Shown: positions 22,204 to 31,599 of the stretch, in pieces | How positions within the stretch are numbered: position 1 is the first letter of the stretch | Layout: each line of letters starts with the position of its first letter | Source of the DNA: an uncultured Lachnospiraceae bacterium | Lineage (GTDB): Bacteria > Bacillota > Clostridia > Lachnospirales > Lachnospiraceae | Reading direction: 5' to 3' | Assembly (NCBI GenBank): GCA_947089585.1 | Contig: CAMULB010000010.1 | Location: 1 to 33,518 of the forward strand | Length of the DNA stretch: 33,518 nt | Notes under the pieces: generated by a model | What the model was told of the DNA's origin: nothing | Seen by the model: the letters and a program-made list of their open reading frames with translations, nothing else | Database searches by the model: none | Program-made: the position numbers and the translations under genes

Positions 22204-23460
22204 ATGCAGACAGGACTAAAAGATCAATATGTGATCAGACAAAATAAAAAAATGGCCTTAGGCTATACCACCGGAAGCTGTGCGGCGGCGGCGGCTAAGG
22301 CGGCGGCCCGTATGCTGCTGACCGGGGAGCTGCAAAGCGAGGTACAGCTGATGACGCCGAAGGGAATCCTTTTGACACTTGCGGTCGAACATGCTTCGCT
22401 TTCAGAGGGGGAAGCCTCCTGCGCCGTACAAAAGGATGCCGGCGATGACCCCGATGTGACGCACGGCATTTTTGTATATGCGTCCGTGCGCTATGGTTGT
22501 TTCGCGGAGAACGCGCATGCACAGACCGTGAAATGGGAGAACCGGCGAGCGCAGGATGCTGCCGGTGTGAAGGCTTCCATTTCTTTGGAACGGGAGGAGC
22601 AGGTTGGTGAACTCAATGGCTTGATTCGCATTCTCGGCGGAACCGGTGTGGGACGAATCACGAAGCCGGGATTGGAGCAGGCGGTGGGCGAGGCGGCGAT
22701 CAACCGGGTGCCCCGGCGGATGATTCGCGAGGCGGTAGCCGAGATCTGCGAAGAAAATGGCTATTTTGGCCCGATGGAGGTTGAGATTTCAATCCCGGAG
22801 GGCGTGTCCCTGGCTGCAAAGACCTTTAATCCCAGGCTTGGCATTGTAGGTGGGATCTCCGTGCTCGGCACCAGCGGCATTGTCGAACCGATGAGTGAAA
22901 CGGCGTTGATTGCTTCGATTCGGGTGGAGATGCAGATGCGAAGAGAGAACGGGAACGGATATCTGCTGGCCGCGCCGGGCAATTACGGGATGGAGTATTT
23001 GTCGGCTCATTTTCCGTTTTCGCTCGAACAGGCTGTGAAATACAGCAATTTTGTCGGTGAAATGATTGATTTTGCGGTGGAGCTTTCATTTGACGGGGTA
23101 TTGCTGGTCAGCCATATCGGAAAGCTGATTAAGGTGGCGGGCGGCATTATGAATACCCATTCCAGAAATGCAGACGCCCGCATGGAGCTGCTGGCTGCGA
23201 ACGCTTTGCGGGTGGGAGCCGGACGGGAGACGGTGTGCGCGGTGTTAGAAGCTGTTACCACCGACGAGGGGCTGGCGGTACTCAAGCGGGACGGTTTGCT
23301 TGCGCGCACGATGGAGCAGGTGATGGAGCGGGTACACTTTTACCTGGATCACAGGGCCTATGGCCACCTCAAAATCGGTGTCATCGCGTTTTCCAATGAA
23401 CTGGGAACACTGGGGCAGGCCGGGCCGGTGGAGGAATTGATGCGCCGCCTGGAGCCGTAA
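22204..23460 (+). CDS. cbiD: Cobalt-precorrin-5B (C1)-methyltransferase
   Basis: A 418-residue CbiD, the enzyme of the anaerobic corrin pathway that methylates C1 of cobalt-precorrin-5B. The signature GYTTGSCAAAA is at residues 20-30, and the later KTFNPRLGIVGGISVLGTSG and FVGEMIDFAVE segments are typical. The ATG at 22204 follows AGGAAAG. It is the first gene after the riboswitch. CbiD has no counterpart in the aerobic pathway, so it marks the route as oxygen-independent. Confidence 0.96.
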   Translation: MQTGLKDQYVIRQNKKMALGYTTGSCAAAAAKAAARMLLTGELQSEVQLMTPKGILLTLAVEHASLSEGEASCAVQKDAGDDPDVTHGIFVYASVRYGCFAENAHAQTVKWENRRAQDAAGVKASISLEREEQVGELNGLIRILGGTGVGRITKPGLEQAVGEAAINRVPRRMIREAVAEICEENGYFGPMEVEISIPEGVSLAAKTFNPRLGIVGGISVLGTSGIVEPMSETALIASIRVEMQMRRENGNGYLLAAPGNYGMEYLSAHFPFSLEQAVKYSNFVGEMIDFAVELSFDGVLLVSHIGKLIKVAGGIMNTHSRNADARMELLAANALRVGAGRETVCAVLEAVTTDEGLAVLKRDGLLARTMEQVMERVHFYLDHRAYGHLKIGVIAFSNELGTLGQAGPVEELMRRLEP

Positions 23461-23515
23461 AAAGTGAGGCGAAAGCGGGCATAGCTATAGTACAAAATAA
23501 AAAAGGAGAATCAGG

Positions 23516-24193
23516 ATGAGCGCAACATTATATGGCATTGGAATTGGGCCGGGAGACCCGGAGCTTCTGACATTAAAGGCCGTGCGGATCATTGGGGAAT
23601 GCCCGGTGATTGCCGTGCCGGGAAAGGTAAAGGAGGATACGGTGGCTTACCGCATTGTCAAACAGGCGATTCCAAAGCTGGATGAAAAGGAATGCCTGGA
23701 GATTTACATGCCGATGATTAAGGATGACACCAGACTTAAGGAGAGCCATCAGGCTGGGGCCGAGCAGGTTGCAGACTGCCTGCGTGCCGGGAAAAGCGTC
23801 GCGTTTTTGACGCTGGGCGACCCCACGGTGTATGCAACCTATATTTACATTCATAAGCTGGTGCAGCAGATGGGATTTGCGACCGAGATTGTCAGCGGCG
23901 TGCCCTCTTTTTGCGCGGTTGCGGCCCGGCTCAATCAGGGGCTGGTGGAAAAGGAAGAGATTCTGCATGTGATTCCGGCTTCGTACCAGATCGAGGAGGC
24001 TCTTGCGCTGGATGGCGTCAAGGTGCTGATGAAGGCCGGAAAGAAAATGCCGAAGGTGAAGGAGCAGCTGCAAAAGCAGTCCTGTGAAGCGGTGATGATT
24101 GAAAGATGCGGTATGGATGGGGAACAGATCTATCATAGTGTGGAAGAGATTCCGCAGGATGCCGGATATTATTCCCTGCTGATTGTAAAATAG
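23516..24193 (+). CDS. cbiL: Precorrin-2/cobalt-factor II C20-methyltransferase
   Basis: A 225-residue SAM-dependent tetrapyrrole methylase that methylates C20. The N-terminal loop GIGIGPGDPELLTLKAVR and the TLGDPTVYATY motif define the subfamily, together with VSGVPSFCAVAA. The ATG at 23516 follows AAAAGGAG. The name is given as cbiL because neighbouring cbiD and cbiG indicate the cobalt-first pathway; the aerobic homologue is cobI. Confidence 0.95.
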   Translation: MSATLYGIGIGPGDPELLTLKAVRIIGECPVIAVPGKVKEDTVAYRIVKQAIPKLDEKECLEIYMPMIKDDTRLKESHQAGAEQVADCLRAGKSVAFLTLGDPTVYATYIYIHKLVQQMGFATEIVSGVPSFCAVAARLNQGLVEKEEILHVIPASYQIEEALALDGVKVLMKAGKKMPKVKEQLQKQSCEAVMIERCGMDGEQIYHSVEEIPQDAGYYSLLIVK

Positions 24194-24204
24194 GAGGGAA
24201 TAAC

Positions 24205-24963
24205 ATGGTACATTTTGTAGGAGCGGGGCCGGGCGCGCCGGATTTGATCACGGTGCGGGGACAGCGGCTGCTTAAGGAGGCGGACGTCATCATTTATGCC
24301 GGCTCCTTGGTCAACCCGCAGCTTTTGGAGGAAAAAAAGGATGGATGTCAGGTGCACAACAGTGCAAAAATGACGCTGGAAGAGGTGCTGGCGGTGATGC
24401 AGGAAGCGGAGGCAGAAGGGAAGACGACGGTGCGGCTTCACACCGGTGATCCCTGTATCTATGGTGCAATCCGCGAGCAGATGGACGCGTTGGACAAGCT
24501 GGGGATTTCCTATCAGAGCTGCCCCGGTGTCAGCGCATTTTGCGGAGCGGCGTCAGCGCTGAATCTGGAATATACGCTGCCCGATGTTTCGCAGAGCGTG
24601 ATCATCACCAGAATGGCCGGGCGGACGCCGGTGCCGGAGCGGGAGGAGATCGCGCTGCTGGCGGCCCATCAGGCGACGATGGTCGTATTTTTGAGTACCG
24701 GAATGCTCAAGGAGCTGAGCAGTCGTCTGGTGGCGGGCGGATATCGCGAGGACACCCCGGCGGCGATCGTCTACAAGGCGACCTGGGAGGACGAGCAGAC
24801 CTATCTCTGTACGGTGGGAACGCTGGCCGAGACAGCGCAAGCGCATCAGATTACAAAAACGGCGCTGATGATCATCGGCGATGCGGTGACGCACAGCCAC
24901 TATCAGCGTTCCGAGCTGTATCATCCAGCCTTTTCGACAGAATTTCGGGAGGCCAGTGAATGA
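24205..24963 (+). CDS. cbiF: Cobalt-precorrin-4 C11-methyltransferase
   Basis: A 252-residue tetrapyrrole methylase of the CbiF/CobM type. It begins MVHFVGAGPGAPDLITVRG and contains IIYAGSLVNPQLL, LHTGDPCIYGAIREQMD and CPGVSAFCGAASAL, all typical of this subfamily. AGGAGG precedes the ATG at 24205 by six bases. Its final codons overlap the cbiG start by four bases. Confidence 0.95.
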   Translation: MVHFVGAGPGAPDLITVRGQRLLKEADVIIYAGSLVNPQLLEEKKDGCQVHNSAKMTLEEVLAVMQEAEAEGKTTVRLHTGDPCIYGAIREQMDALDKLGISYQSCPGVSAFCGAASALNLEYTLPDVSQSVIITRMAGRTPVPEREEIALLAAHQATMVVFLSTGMLKELSSRLVAGGYREDTPAAIVYKATWEDEQTYLCTVGTLAETAQAHQITKTALMIIGDAVTHSHYQRSELYHPAFSTEFREASE

Positions 24964-26162
24964 ACGTGCAGCCACGACAGACGCAGCGATCGTCCGACGG
25001 TTCCGCCGAGACGCGCAGGCTGGCGGTCGTATCCTTTACGCCGGGCGGCCGTGCGCAGGCTGAAAGGATCGGTGCGCTTCTGCAGCAGCCGCTTGGCGCT
25101 GTAGGATGGAAAATGATGCATTCGCATAAACCGGAACGGTTAAAGGAATGGTGCGGACATCAATTTACAGAGGCGGACGCGATTCTGTTTATCGGAGCGA
25201 TGGGGATTGCCGTGCGCACGATTGCCCCGTTCTTACAGCACAAATCCAAGGATCCGGCGGTGCTGGTCATGGACGAGCGGGCGAAGCATGTTATTTCCGT
25301 TCTCTCCGGCCATCTTGGAGGCGGCAATGAGCTGACCTGCCAGCTGGCCGAACGGCTCTCGGCCGAAGCGGTCATTACCACTGCTTCCGATGTCAATCAC
25401 AAGCTTGCGATCGACGTGTTTGCGAAAAAAAATGGGCTGTATTTGACGGATTTTGAACGGGCGAAGCAGGTAGCGGCGGCGATTGTGGCCGGGCGGCCGG
25501 TGAGCTTTTGCAGCAGCGAGACAATTTGTGGTATGCTGCCGCCAGAGCTCTCTGCGCCGCCGGAAGCGGCAGAATTTGAGGTCGTGGTGACGGCAAAGAT
25601 GGATGCGGAGCAAAAGGGGAGTTGGAGTGCGGACGGGGCGGCGGGTGCGCAGACTGCCCGGCCGCAGAGCGCATCCCTGCAAGAGACAGAGCATCTGACG
25701 GCTTCTGAAGGAGCGCGCCGCTTGCAGCGGCTGGTTTTGGTTCCGCCGGTTTTTGTGCTTGGAATCGGCTGCAAAAAAGGGACATCCGCTGCGGCCATTG
25801 AGCGGGCTGTGGAAGAGGAGCTTTTGGCACGGAGAATTTATCGGCAGAGCATTGGTGCGGCGGCGACGATTACACTCAAGCGTGAGGAAGCGGGGCTGCT
25901 GGAATTCTGCCGCGCCTGGAAGCTGCCGCTGACCTTTTATAGTGCGGCGGCGCTGCGGGAGGCGCCGGGAATGTATGAATCCTCTTCTTTTGTACAGGAG
26001 ATTACGGGTGTGGATAATGTCTGCGAGCGGGCGGCGGTGCTGAAAGCTCAGGAAGGAAATCCCTGTGTTAAGACAGAATCGTGTCTGGTGATGCCTAAGA
26101 CAAAAAAGAGCGGAATTACGCTGGCCTTGGCCAGACGAGAATGGAGTGTGGAGTTTGAGTAA
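24960..26162 (+). CDS. cbiG: Cobalt-precorrin-5A hydrolase
   Basis: A 400-residue CbiG that opens the delta-lactone of cobalt-precorrin-5A and releases acetaldehyde. The N- and middle domains contain FIGAMGIAVRTIAPFL, DERAKHVISVLSGHLGGGNE and TTASDVNHKLAIDVFA. The C-terminal domain begins VLGIGCKKGTSAAAIE. Between them, residues about 218-258 form an Ala/Gln/Ser-rich linker of low complexity that looks like an insertion. Translation is coupled to cbiF by an ATGA overlap. Together with cbiD it confirms the anaerobic ring-contraction route. Confidence 0.95.
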   Translation: MNVQPRQTQRSSDGSAETRRLAVVSFTPGGRAQAERIGALLQQPLGAVGWKMMHSHKPERLKEWCGHQFTEADAILFIGAMGIAVRTIAPFLQHKSKDPAVLVMDERAKHVISVLSGHLGGGNELTCQLAERLSAEAVITTASDVNHKLAIDVFAKKNGLYLTDFERAKQVAAAIVAGRPVSFCSSETICGMLPPELSAPPEAAEFEVVVTAKMDAEQKGSWSADGAAGAQTARPQSASLQETEHLTASEGARRLQRLVLVPPVFVLGIGCKKGTSAAAIERAVEEELLARRIYRQSIGAAATITLKREEAGLLEFCRAWKLPLTFYSAAALREAPGMYESSSFVQEITGVDNVCERAAVLKAQEGNPCVKTESCLVMPKTKKSGITLALARREWSVEFE

Positions 26163-26886
26163 GGTATATGTGGTGGGCATTGGCCCCGGAGAATATGAGC
26201 AGATGACAATCAAAGCGGCCCGCGTGCTGACCGAGTGCGATACGATTGTGGGCTATACCGTTTATGTCGATTTGGTGCGGGAGCATTTTGCAGGAAAAGA
26301 ATTTCTGACGACGCCGATGACCAAGGAGGTAGAACGCTGCCGCCTGGCTTTTACGGAGGCGGAAAAAGGAAAGACTGTTGCGATGATTTGCAGCGGAGAC
26401 GCGGGCGTCTATGGGATGAGCGGCCTGATGCTGACGATCGGGGCAGAATTTCCGCAGATTGCAGTCGAGATTGTTCCCGGCGTGACGGCGGCAATCGGCG
26501 GCGCAGCCGTGCTGGGCGCGCCTTTGATTCATGATTTTTCCCTCATCAGCTTAAGCGATCTTCTGACCCCCTGGGAAAAAATAGAAAAACGGTTAAGGGC
26601 TGCGGCGGAGGCGGATTTTGTGATCTGTCTGTATAACCCTTCGAGCAAAAAGCGGGCCGATTATCTAAGGCGGGCCTGTGATTTGATTTTAGAGTATCAG
26701 AGCGGGGAACTGATCTGCGGCACGGCGGCACAAATCGGCCGGGAGGGAGAAACGATGCAGCTGTGCACTCTGCAGCAGCTGCGGGATTGGAAGGTGGATA
26801 TGTTTACGACGGTGTTCATCGGCAATTCACAGACGCAGATCATCGACGGGCATATGGTGACGCCCCGCGGATACCGCATGGTCTGA
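26146..26886 (+). CDS. cbiH: Cobalt-precorrin-3B C17-methyltransferase
   Basis: A methylase of about 246 residues that methylates C17 and drives ring contraction. Landmarks are VYVVGIGPGEYEQMT, YTVYVDL, ICSGDAGVYGMSGLM, VPGVTAAIGGAAVLGAPL and YNPSSKKRADYL. The start is uncertain: GTG 26146 or TTG 26155 would both overlap the end of cbiG. The TTG gives MSKVYVVG, the usual family N-terminus, so it is a serious alternative; neither has a clean ribosome site, suggesting coupled re-initiation. Confidence 0.94.
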   Translation: MWSLSKVYVVGIGPGEYEQMTIKAARVLTECDTIVGYTVYVDLVREHFAGKEFLTTPMTKEVERCRLAFTEAEKGKTVAMICSGDAGVYGMSGLMLTIGAEFPQIAVEIVPGVTAAIGGAAVLGAPLIHDFSLISLSDLLTPWEKIEKRLRAAAEADFVICLYNPSSKKRADYLRRACDLILEYQSGELICGTAAQIGREGETMQLCTLQQLRDWKVDMFTTVFIGNSQTQIIDGHMVTPRGYRMV

Positions 26887-26907
26887 AATGAGACAAGAAG
26901 AGGCTGA

Positions 26908-29013
26908 ATGATGGAAAAAATTTTGATTTTTGCGGGAACAAAAGAGGGACGCCTGCTGGCCGAGCATTTATGCAATTGCAGAAAAGAAGTACATATTTCC
27001 GTAGCTACCGCATACGGCCGTGAAGTGTTAGCGCCCAGGGAAGGATTGATCGTGCACCAGGGGCGTTTGGGGCAGGAGCAAATGGAGCAGCTTTTGGCGC
27101 AGACAAAGTGGGAGGCGGTGATTGACGCAACCCATCCCTATGCGACCGAGGTCTCTGTCCTGCTGAGGGCAGCCTGTGAAAAGACGGGCCGGCGTTATCT
27201 GCGTCTGCTGCGGGAGGAAAAGGCCGGGTACGATCTGTGGCAGGAGGCGGGCCGGGGGCAGCCAGAAGCATCGGCCAGCTTCGCAGCACAGCGGTCGGAT
27301 GCAGCCGTGCCAAGGGCGGAGCGCTCCATTTGCTATGTTGATACAAAGGAGGAGGCGGCTGCATGGCTGAATGAGCGGTCGGGAAATATTCTGATGACTA
27401 CCGGCAGTAAGGAGCTGCAGTCATTTTTAGAGCAAATTCACGATCGTTCCCGGCTCTATGTACGGATTCTTCCGGACGGGGAGACGGTGACGCGTTTGAA
27501 GGAATGGGGCTTGAAGGGCGGACAAATCATTTGTATGCAGGGTCCCTTTTCAGCCGAGCTGAATGAAGCCATGATCCGGCAGCTGAACATCCGCTACTTG
27601 GTGACGAAGGAGACTGGCGTAACCGGAGGCTTTCCCCAGAAGCTGGCCGGGGCTCAGGCGGCGGGGGCAGAAGTCGTTGTCCTTCGCAGACCGGGGGAAG
27701 CGGACGGGTATTCGATGGAAGAGCTGCTGCGGGTGTTAAAGCTGTCGCCGTTTGACTTGGACGCAAAGCCACAGGCAGAGAAACCCGCACGCCAGATCAC
27801 GCTTCTGGGGATTGGGATGGGAGCGCGCGGCAATCTGACAGAAGAAGCGCGCCGCGCCTGCGAACAGGCGGACTTGATCGTAGGGGCCGGCCGTATGCTC
27901 AAGACGCTGTCATTTTTTGGCAAGCCGATGCAAGAGCTCTATCGGCCGGAGGAGATTCTTGCCTTTTTACAGCAGAACCCGCAGTATCAAAGCATTGTGG
28001 CGGCTTTTTCCGGGGACGTCGGATTTTACAGCGGAGCCGGGCAGCTGCTGGCGCGCCTTGCAAAGGAAGATTATGAGAGTGAGCTGCTGTGCGGCATTTC
28101 TTCGGTCGCTTATGCGGCGGCAAGGTTTGGCTTAAGCTGGCAGGATATGAAGCTGGTCAGCGTTCACGGGCGCAGTCAGAATGTGGTGGGAGCGCTGCGC
28201 ACCCATGCGAAGGTGTTCGTCCTCGCCGGAAAGGACGACAGCATCCGCGCGTTGGCCCGTACTCTGATCGACTACGGCTTTCCCCAGGCGGTGATGCATG
28301 TGGGCACGTGCTTGAGCGAGCCGACAGAAACGCTCTTGAGCGGCCGGCCGGGAGAATTTCTTGAATTTGCACAGGAGGGCCTGTCGGTGGCGATTCTGGA
28401 AAATCAGGCCGCAGAGCGGGCGGCTGTCACCCATGGCCTGCCGGATGCGTGCTTTTTGCGGGGAGCGGCGCCGATGACAAAGGAGGAGGTGCGCAGCATT
28501 GCGCTGTCCAAGCTGGCGCTGACCAGGCAGGCGGTGGTGTACGATATCGGCGCGGGAACCGGCTCGATCGGTATCGAATGCGCGCTCGCAGCGCCGGAGG
28601 GGATGGTCTATGCGATTGAAAAAAAGGAAGAGGCGCAAAAGCTTCTTTTAGAAAATCAGCGCCGTCTGCGCGCTTTTAATCTGACACCGATCGCCGGGAG
28701 CGCGCCGGAGGCGCTGCAGAAGCTGCCCGCGCCGACCCATGCGTTTATCGGCGGCAGCAGCGGTTCCATGGATACGATCATTGCGCTTTTGCTGGAGAAA
28801 AATCCCAAGGTGCGGATTGTGATCAGTGCAATCGCTTTGGAGACGGTCTCCGAGGTGATGCGGATTTTACAAAAAAACAGATTCGCGCAGCAGGAGGTGG
28901 TTCAGGTCTCGGTGGCCAGGGCCAAGGCTTTGGGCAGCTATCATATGATGATGGGGCAGAATCCGGTTTATCTGTTTACCTTGTCGAATGAGTGCAGCGA
29001 GGCGGCGGTATGA
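26908..29013 (+). CDS. Triple fusion: precorrin-6A reductase (CbiJ), CbiE and CbiT methyltransferases
   Basis: One 701-residue chain carries three consecutive pathway steps. Residues 1-278 are CbiJ/CobK, the NADPH-type reductase (IFAGTKEGRLLAEHL, DATHPYA, TKETGVTGGFPQKL). Residues about 296-500 are CbiE, the C5-methylase (LLGIGMGARGNLT, AFSGDVGFYSGAG). Residues about 508-690 are CbiT, the C15-methylase and decarboxylase, with its SAM loop DIGAGTGSIGIE near 546. CbiE-CbiT fusion is the known CobL arrangement; adding CbiJ in front is less usual but not unique in Clostridia. A low-complexity insert (about 115-140) interrupts CbiJ. ATG 26908 and 26911 are both possible starts. Confidence 0.95.
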   Translation: MMEKILIFAGTKEGRLLAEHLCNCRKEVHISVATAYGREVLAPREGLIVHQGRLGQEQMEQLLAQTKWEAVIDATHPYATEVSVLLRAACEKTGRRYLRLLREEKAGYDLWQEAGRGQPEASASFAAQRSDAAVPRAERSICYVDTKEEAAAWLNERSGNILMTTGSKELQSFLEQIHDRSRLYVRILPDGETVTRLKEWGLKGGQIICMQGPFSAELNEAMIRQLNIRYLVTKETGVTGGFPQKLAGAQAAGAEVVVLRRPGEADGYSMEELLRVLKLSPFDLDAKPQAEKPARQITLLGIGMGARGNLTEEARRACEQADLIVGAGRMLKTLSFFGKPMQELYRPEEILAFLQQNPQYQSIVAAFSGDVGFYSGAGQLLARLAKEDYESELLCGISSVAYAAARFGLSWQDMKLVSVHGRSQNVVGALRTHAKVFVLAGKDDSIRALARTLIDYGFPQAVMHVGTCLSEPTETLLSGRPGEFLEFAQEGLSVAILENQAAERAAVTHGLPDACFLRGAAPMTKEEVRSIALSKLALTRQAVVYDIGAGTGSIGIECALAAPEGMVYAIEKKEEAQKLLLENQRRLRAFNLTPIAGSAPEALQKLPAPTHAFIGGSSGSMDTIIALLLEKNPKVRIVISAIALETVSEVMRILQKNRFAQQEVVQVSVARAKALGSYHMMMGQNPVYLFTLSNECSEAAV

Positions 29014-30434
29014 GGGCGCCGAGGGTGATGCTGGCGGCGCCGGCCAGTGGAAGCGGCAAAACACTTGTGACCTGCGGCATTCTTCAATTGCTGCACAATC
29101 GGGGGATTCGGGTGGCATCCTTCAAATGCGGGCCGGATTACATTGATCCGATGTTTCATGGCAGGGTGCTGGGGATTCCTTCGCGCAATCTGGACACCTT
29201 TTTCACCGATGAAGAGACGACCCGCTATCTGCTTGTGCGGGGAGCCAGGGAGGCGGAGCTTTCCGTGATCGAGGGCGTGATGGGATTTTACGATGGCGTG
29301 GCGGGCATCAGCACGCAGGCATCGGCCTATGATTTGGCGAGGGTGACGAAGACGCCGGTCATTCTGGTGGTCGATGTCCGCGGCATGAGTGTCTCGGCGG
29401 CAGCCCTGATTCGGGGATTTTTGCAGCATCGGGCAGACAGCCGGATCGCCGGCGTGATCTTAAACCGGGTCAGCGCCGGCCTTTATCCCCGGATGAAGCA
29501 GCAGATTGAGGGCGAGCTGCCGGTCAAGGTGCTGGGCTACGTGCCGGAATCGAACGCGTATGTGATTGAGAGCCGCCATTTGGGCCTGGTCACACCGGGA
29601 GAAATCATGGATTTGCAGCAGCGCCTGCAGCGCCTTTCCGAGGCGCTGGAGGAAACCCTGGACGTGAACGGACTGCTGGAGCTGGCAGCGCAGGCGGAAG
29701 AAATCTGCGGACAGAAACCGCAGATTCCACGGCTGACGACGGAGGATTTTTGTCCAGGAGACGAGGGAAGCCCGTCGATCGGAGCTTGTGAACCGCCCGG
29801 CATCGTGAAAATTGGCATCGCTCAGGATGAAGCTTTCTGTTTCTACTATCAGGACAATCTTGCGCTGCTGGAGGAAATGGGTGCGCAGCTGTGCTGTTTT
29901 TCTCCGCTGGAGGATTCGCGTTTGCCAGAGGGGATTCAGGGATTGATTTTTTATGGCGGTTATCCGGAGCTGTATGCGCGGAAATTGTCGCAAAATCATG
30001 CTCTGATCGCAGAAATTCGGTCGGCGCTTGACGGCGGGATGCCGTATTTGGCGGAGTGCGGCGGGTTTATGTATCTGCACGAGACCATGGAGGACTTGAA
30101 CGGGCAGGCGTATCCGATGGTGGGAGCTGTGCAGGGACATGCATTTCAAACCAAGAAGCTGGGGCGGTTCGGCTATATCACGTTGGAGGCGCAAAAGGAT
30201 CAGCTGCTGGGCGCGCGCGGGACGCAGATTCGGGGCCACGAGTTCCATTATTTTGACAGCACTGACAACGGCAAGGATTTTCATGCCGCTAAGCCTTTGG
30301 CAAAACGGGAATGGGACTGCATGCATGCCGATCAAAGGCGCGCGGTCGGATTTCCCCATCTGTATTATTATTCCAATCCGCAGATGGCGTTTGCATTTGT
30401 CAAGGAGTGCGCGTCCTTTTCGCGGGCACGCTGA
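29010..30434 (+). CDS. cbiA: Cobyrinate a,c-diamide synthase
   Basis: A 474-residue amidotransferase that uses glutamine and ATP to amidate the a and c side chains of cobyrinate. The N-terminal synthetase domain has the P-loop PASGSGKT (11-18) and FKCGPDYIDPMFH. The C-terminal class I glutaminase-like domain has the nucleophile C350 in AECGGFMYL and a late histidine in GHEFHYFD. ATG 29010 overlaps the stop of the triple-fusion gene as ATGA; the frame stays open to 28992 but that start would lengthen the overlap without a better ribosome site. Confidence 0.95.
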   Translation: MRAPRVMLAAPASGSGKTLVTCGILQLLHNRGIRVASFKCGPDYIDPMFHGRVLGIPSRNLDTFFTDEETTRYLLVRGAREAELSVIEGVMGFYDGVAGISTQASAYDLARVTKTPVILVVDVRGMSVSAAALIRGFLQHRADSRIAGVILNRVSAGLYPRMKQQIEGELPVKVLGYVPESNAYVIESRHLGLVTPGEIMDLQQRLQRLSEALEETLDVNGLLELAAQAEEICGQKPQIPRLTTEDFCPGDEGSPSIGACEPPGIVKIGIAQDEAFCFYYQDNLALLEEMGAQLCCFSPLEDSRLPEGIQGLIFYGGYPELYARKLSQNHALIAEIRSALDGGMPYLAECGGFMYLHETMEDLNGQAYPMVGAVQGHAFQTKKLGRFGYITLEAQKDQLLGARGTQIRGHEFHYFDSTDNGKDFHAAKPLAKREWDCMHADQRRAVGFPHLYYYSNPQMAFAFVKECASFSRAR

Positions 30435-30516
30435 AACGAGAAAGCGGCCGGATGTTGCCGTCAGGGAGGCCGGGCCGTAACAGCACGCCATATCTGGCAG
30501 TAAGGAGAGAAAGAAT

Positions 30517-31566
30517 ATGCTTGAGGAAACGATCGGCCGGATTTTGCCGGCGGACAAAAAGGCAATGGAAGCGTGTCAGTCCTATTGGGATACAATCGCC
30601 AAGCCGCTGCGGAGCCTGGGCCGGCTGGAGGAATATGTAGTGCAGCTGGCGGGCATTCAGCGGACACACCGTGTGCAGCTGGGAAAAAAGGCGCTGGTGA
30701 TTTTCTGCGCGGACAATGGCGTGGTGGCTGAGGGCGTCACCCAGTCCGGCCAGGACGTGACGGCGATTGTGGCGGAAAATTTTCTCGATACAAAATCTTG
30801 TGCAGCGATCATGTGTAAGGATGCGGGGAGCGATATTTTTCCGATTGATATCGGCATGGCGGTCGATACGCCGCGTGTCGAGAAGCGAAAAATTGCTTAC
30901 GGGACAAAAAATATGGCCAAAGAGCCGGCGATGACCCGTGCGCAGGCCATTGCGGCGCTTGAGACCGGCATTCAGCTATCGGTTGAATTGAAAGAGCGGG
31001 GCTATACGATTCTGGCGACCGGCGAGATGGGGATTGGCAATACGGCGACCAGCAGCGCGCTTGTCTCTGTGCTGCTCGGCTTGACGCCGGCGGATGTGAC
31101 CGGGCGGGGCGCGGGCCTTTCCACCGAGGGACTGCGGCGCAAGATCGCTGTTATTGAGCAGGCGATTGCGCTTCATCAGCCGAATCCGAAGGATCCGATT
31201 GATGTGCTGGCCAAGGTGGGCGGATTCGATATTGCCGGGCTGACCGGCGTATTTCTGGGCGGCGCAGCACAGCGTCTGCCGGTGGTAATGGATGGATTTA
31301 TCTCAGCTGCGGCCGCTTTGCTGGCTGTGCGGTTGTGTCCGCAGGCATCGGACTATATTCTGGCGTCTCATGTCTCCAAGGAACCGGCCGGAGGACTGCT
31401 TCTGGAGGTACTGCATAAAAAGCCGGCCCTGACCTGCGATATGTGCCTGGGGGAAGGCACCGGGGCCGTTGCGCTGTTCCCGCTGCTTGAGATGGGGCTG
31501 CATATTTACCAGGATATGAGCACCTTTGCGGAGACTGAGATTGAGGCGTATGTGCGGTATGAATGA
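30517..31566 (+). CDS. cobT: Nicotinate-nucleotide-dimethylbenzimidazole phosphoribosyltransferase
   Basis: A 349-residue CobT that activates the lower-ligand base as its alpha-ribotide for the cobamide nucleotide loop. Landmarks are KPLRSLGRLEEY, FCADNGVVAEGVT, ATGEMGIGNTATSSAL, the glycine-rich TGRGAGL loop and the presumed catalytic E313 in GEGTGA. AAGGAGAG precedes the ATG at 30517. No benzimidazole synthesis genes (bluB or bza) are in the window, so the natural base is unknown; CobT enzymes accept several. Confidence 0.96.
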   Translation: MLEETIGRILPADKKAMEACQSYWDTIAKPLRSLGRLEEYVVQLAGIQRTHRVQLGKKALVIFCADNGVVAEGVTQSGQDVTAIVAENFLDTKSCAAIMCKDAGSDIFPIDIGMAVDTPRVEKRKIAYGTKNMAKEPAMTRAQAIAALETGIQLSVELKERGYTILATGEMGIGNTATSSALVSVLLGLTPADVTGRGAGLSTEGLRRKIAVIEQAIALHQPNPKDPIDVLAKVGGFDIAGLTGVFLGGAAQRLPVVMDGFISAAAALLAVRLCPQASDYILASHVSKEPAGGLLLEVLHKKPALTCDMCLGEGTGAVALFPLLEMGLHIYQDMSTFAETEIEAYVRYE

Positions 31567-31599
31567 GCGCATGATACGGGAGAGAGCGGAGGAACGAAC

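Noticed and set aside
25233-26213. A 326-residue minus-strand frame
   Set aside because: It lies antisense to cbiG, is arginine- and proline-rich with no domain, and is a shadow of GC-rich coding sequence.
29460-30557. A 365-residue minus-strand frame
   Set aside because: It lies antisense to cbiA, whose motifs are intact; no ribosome site or recognisable protein.
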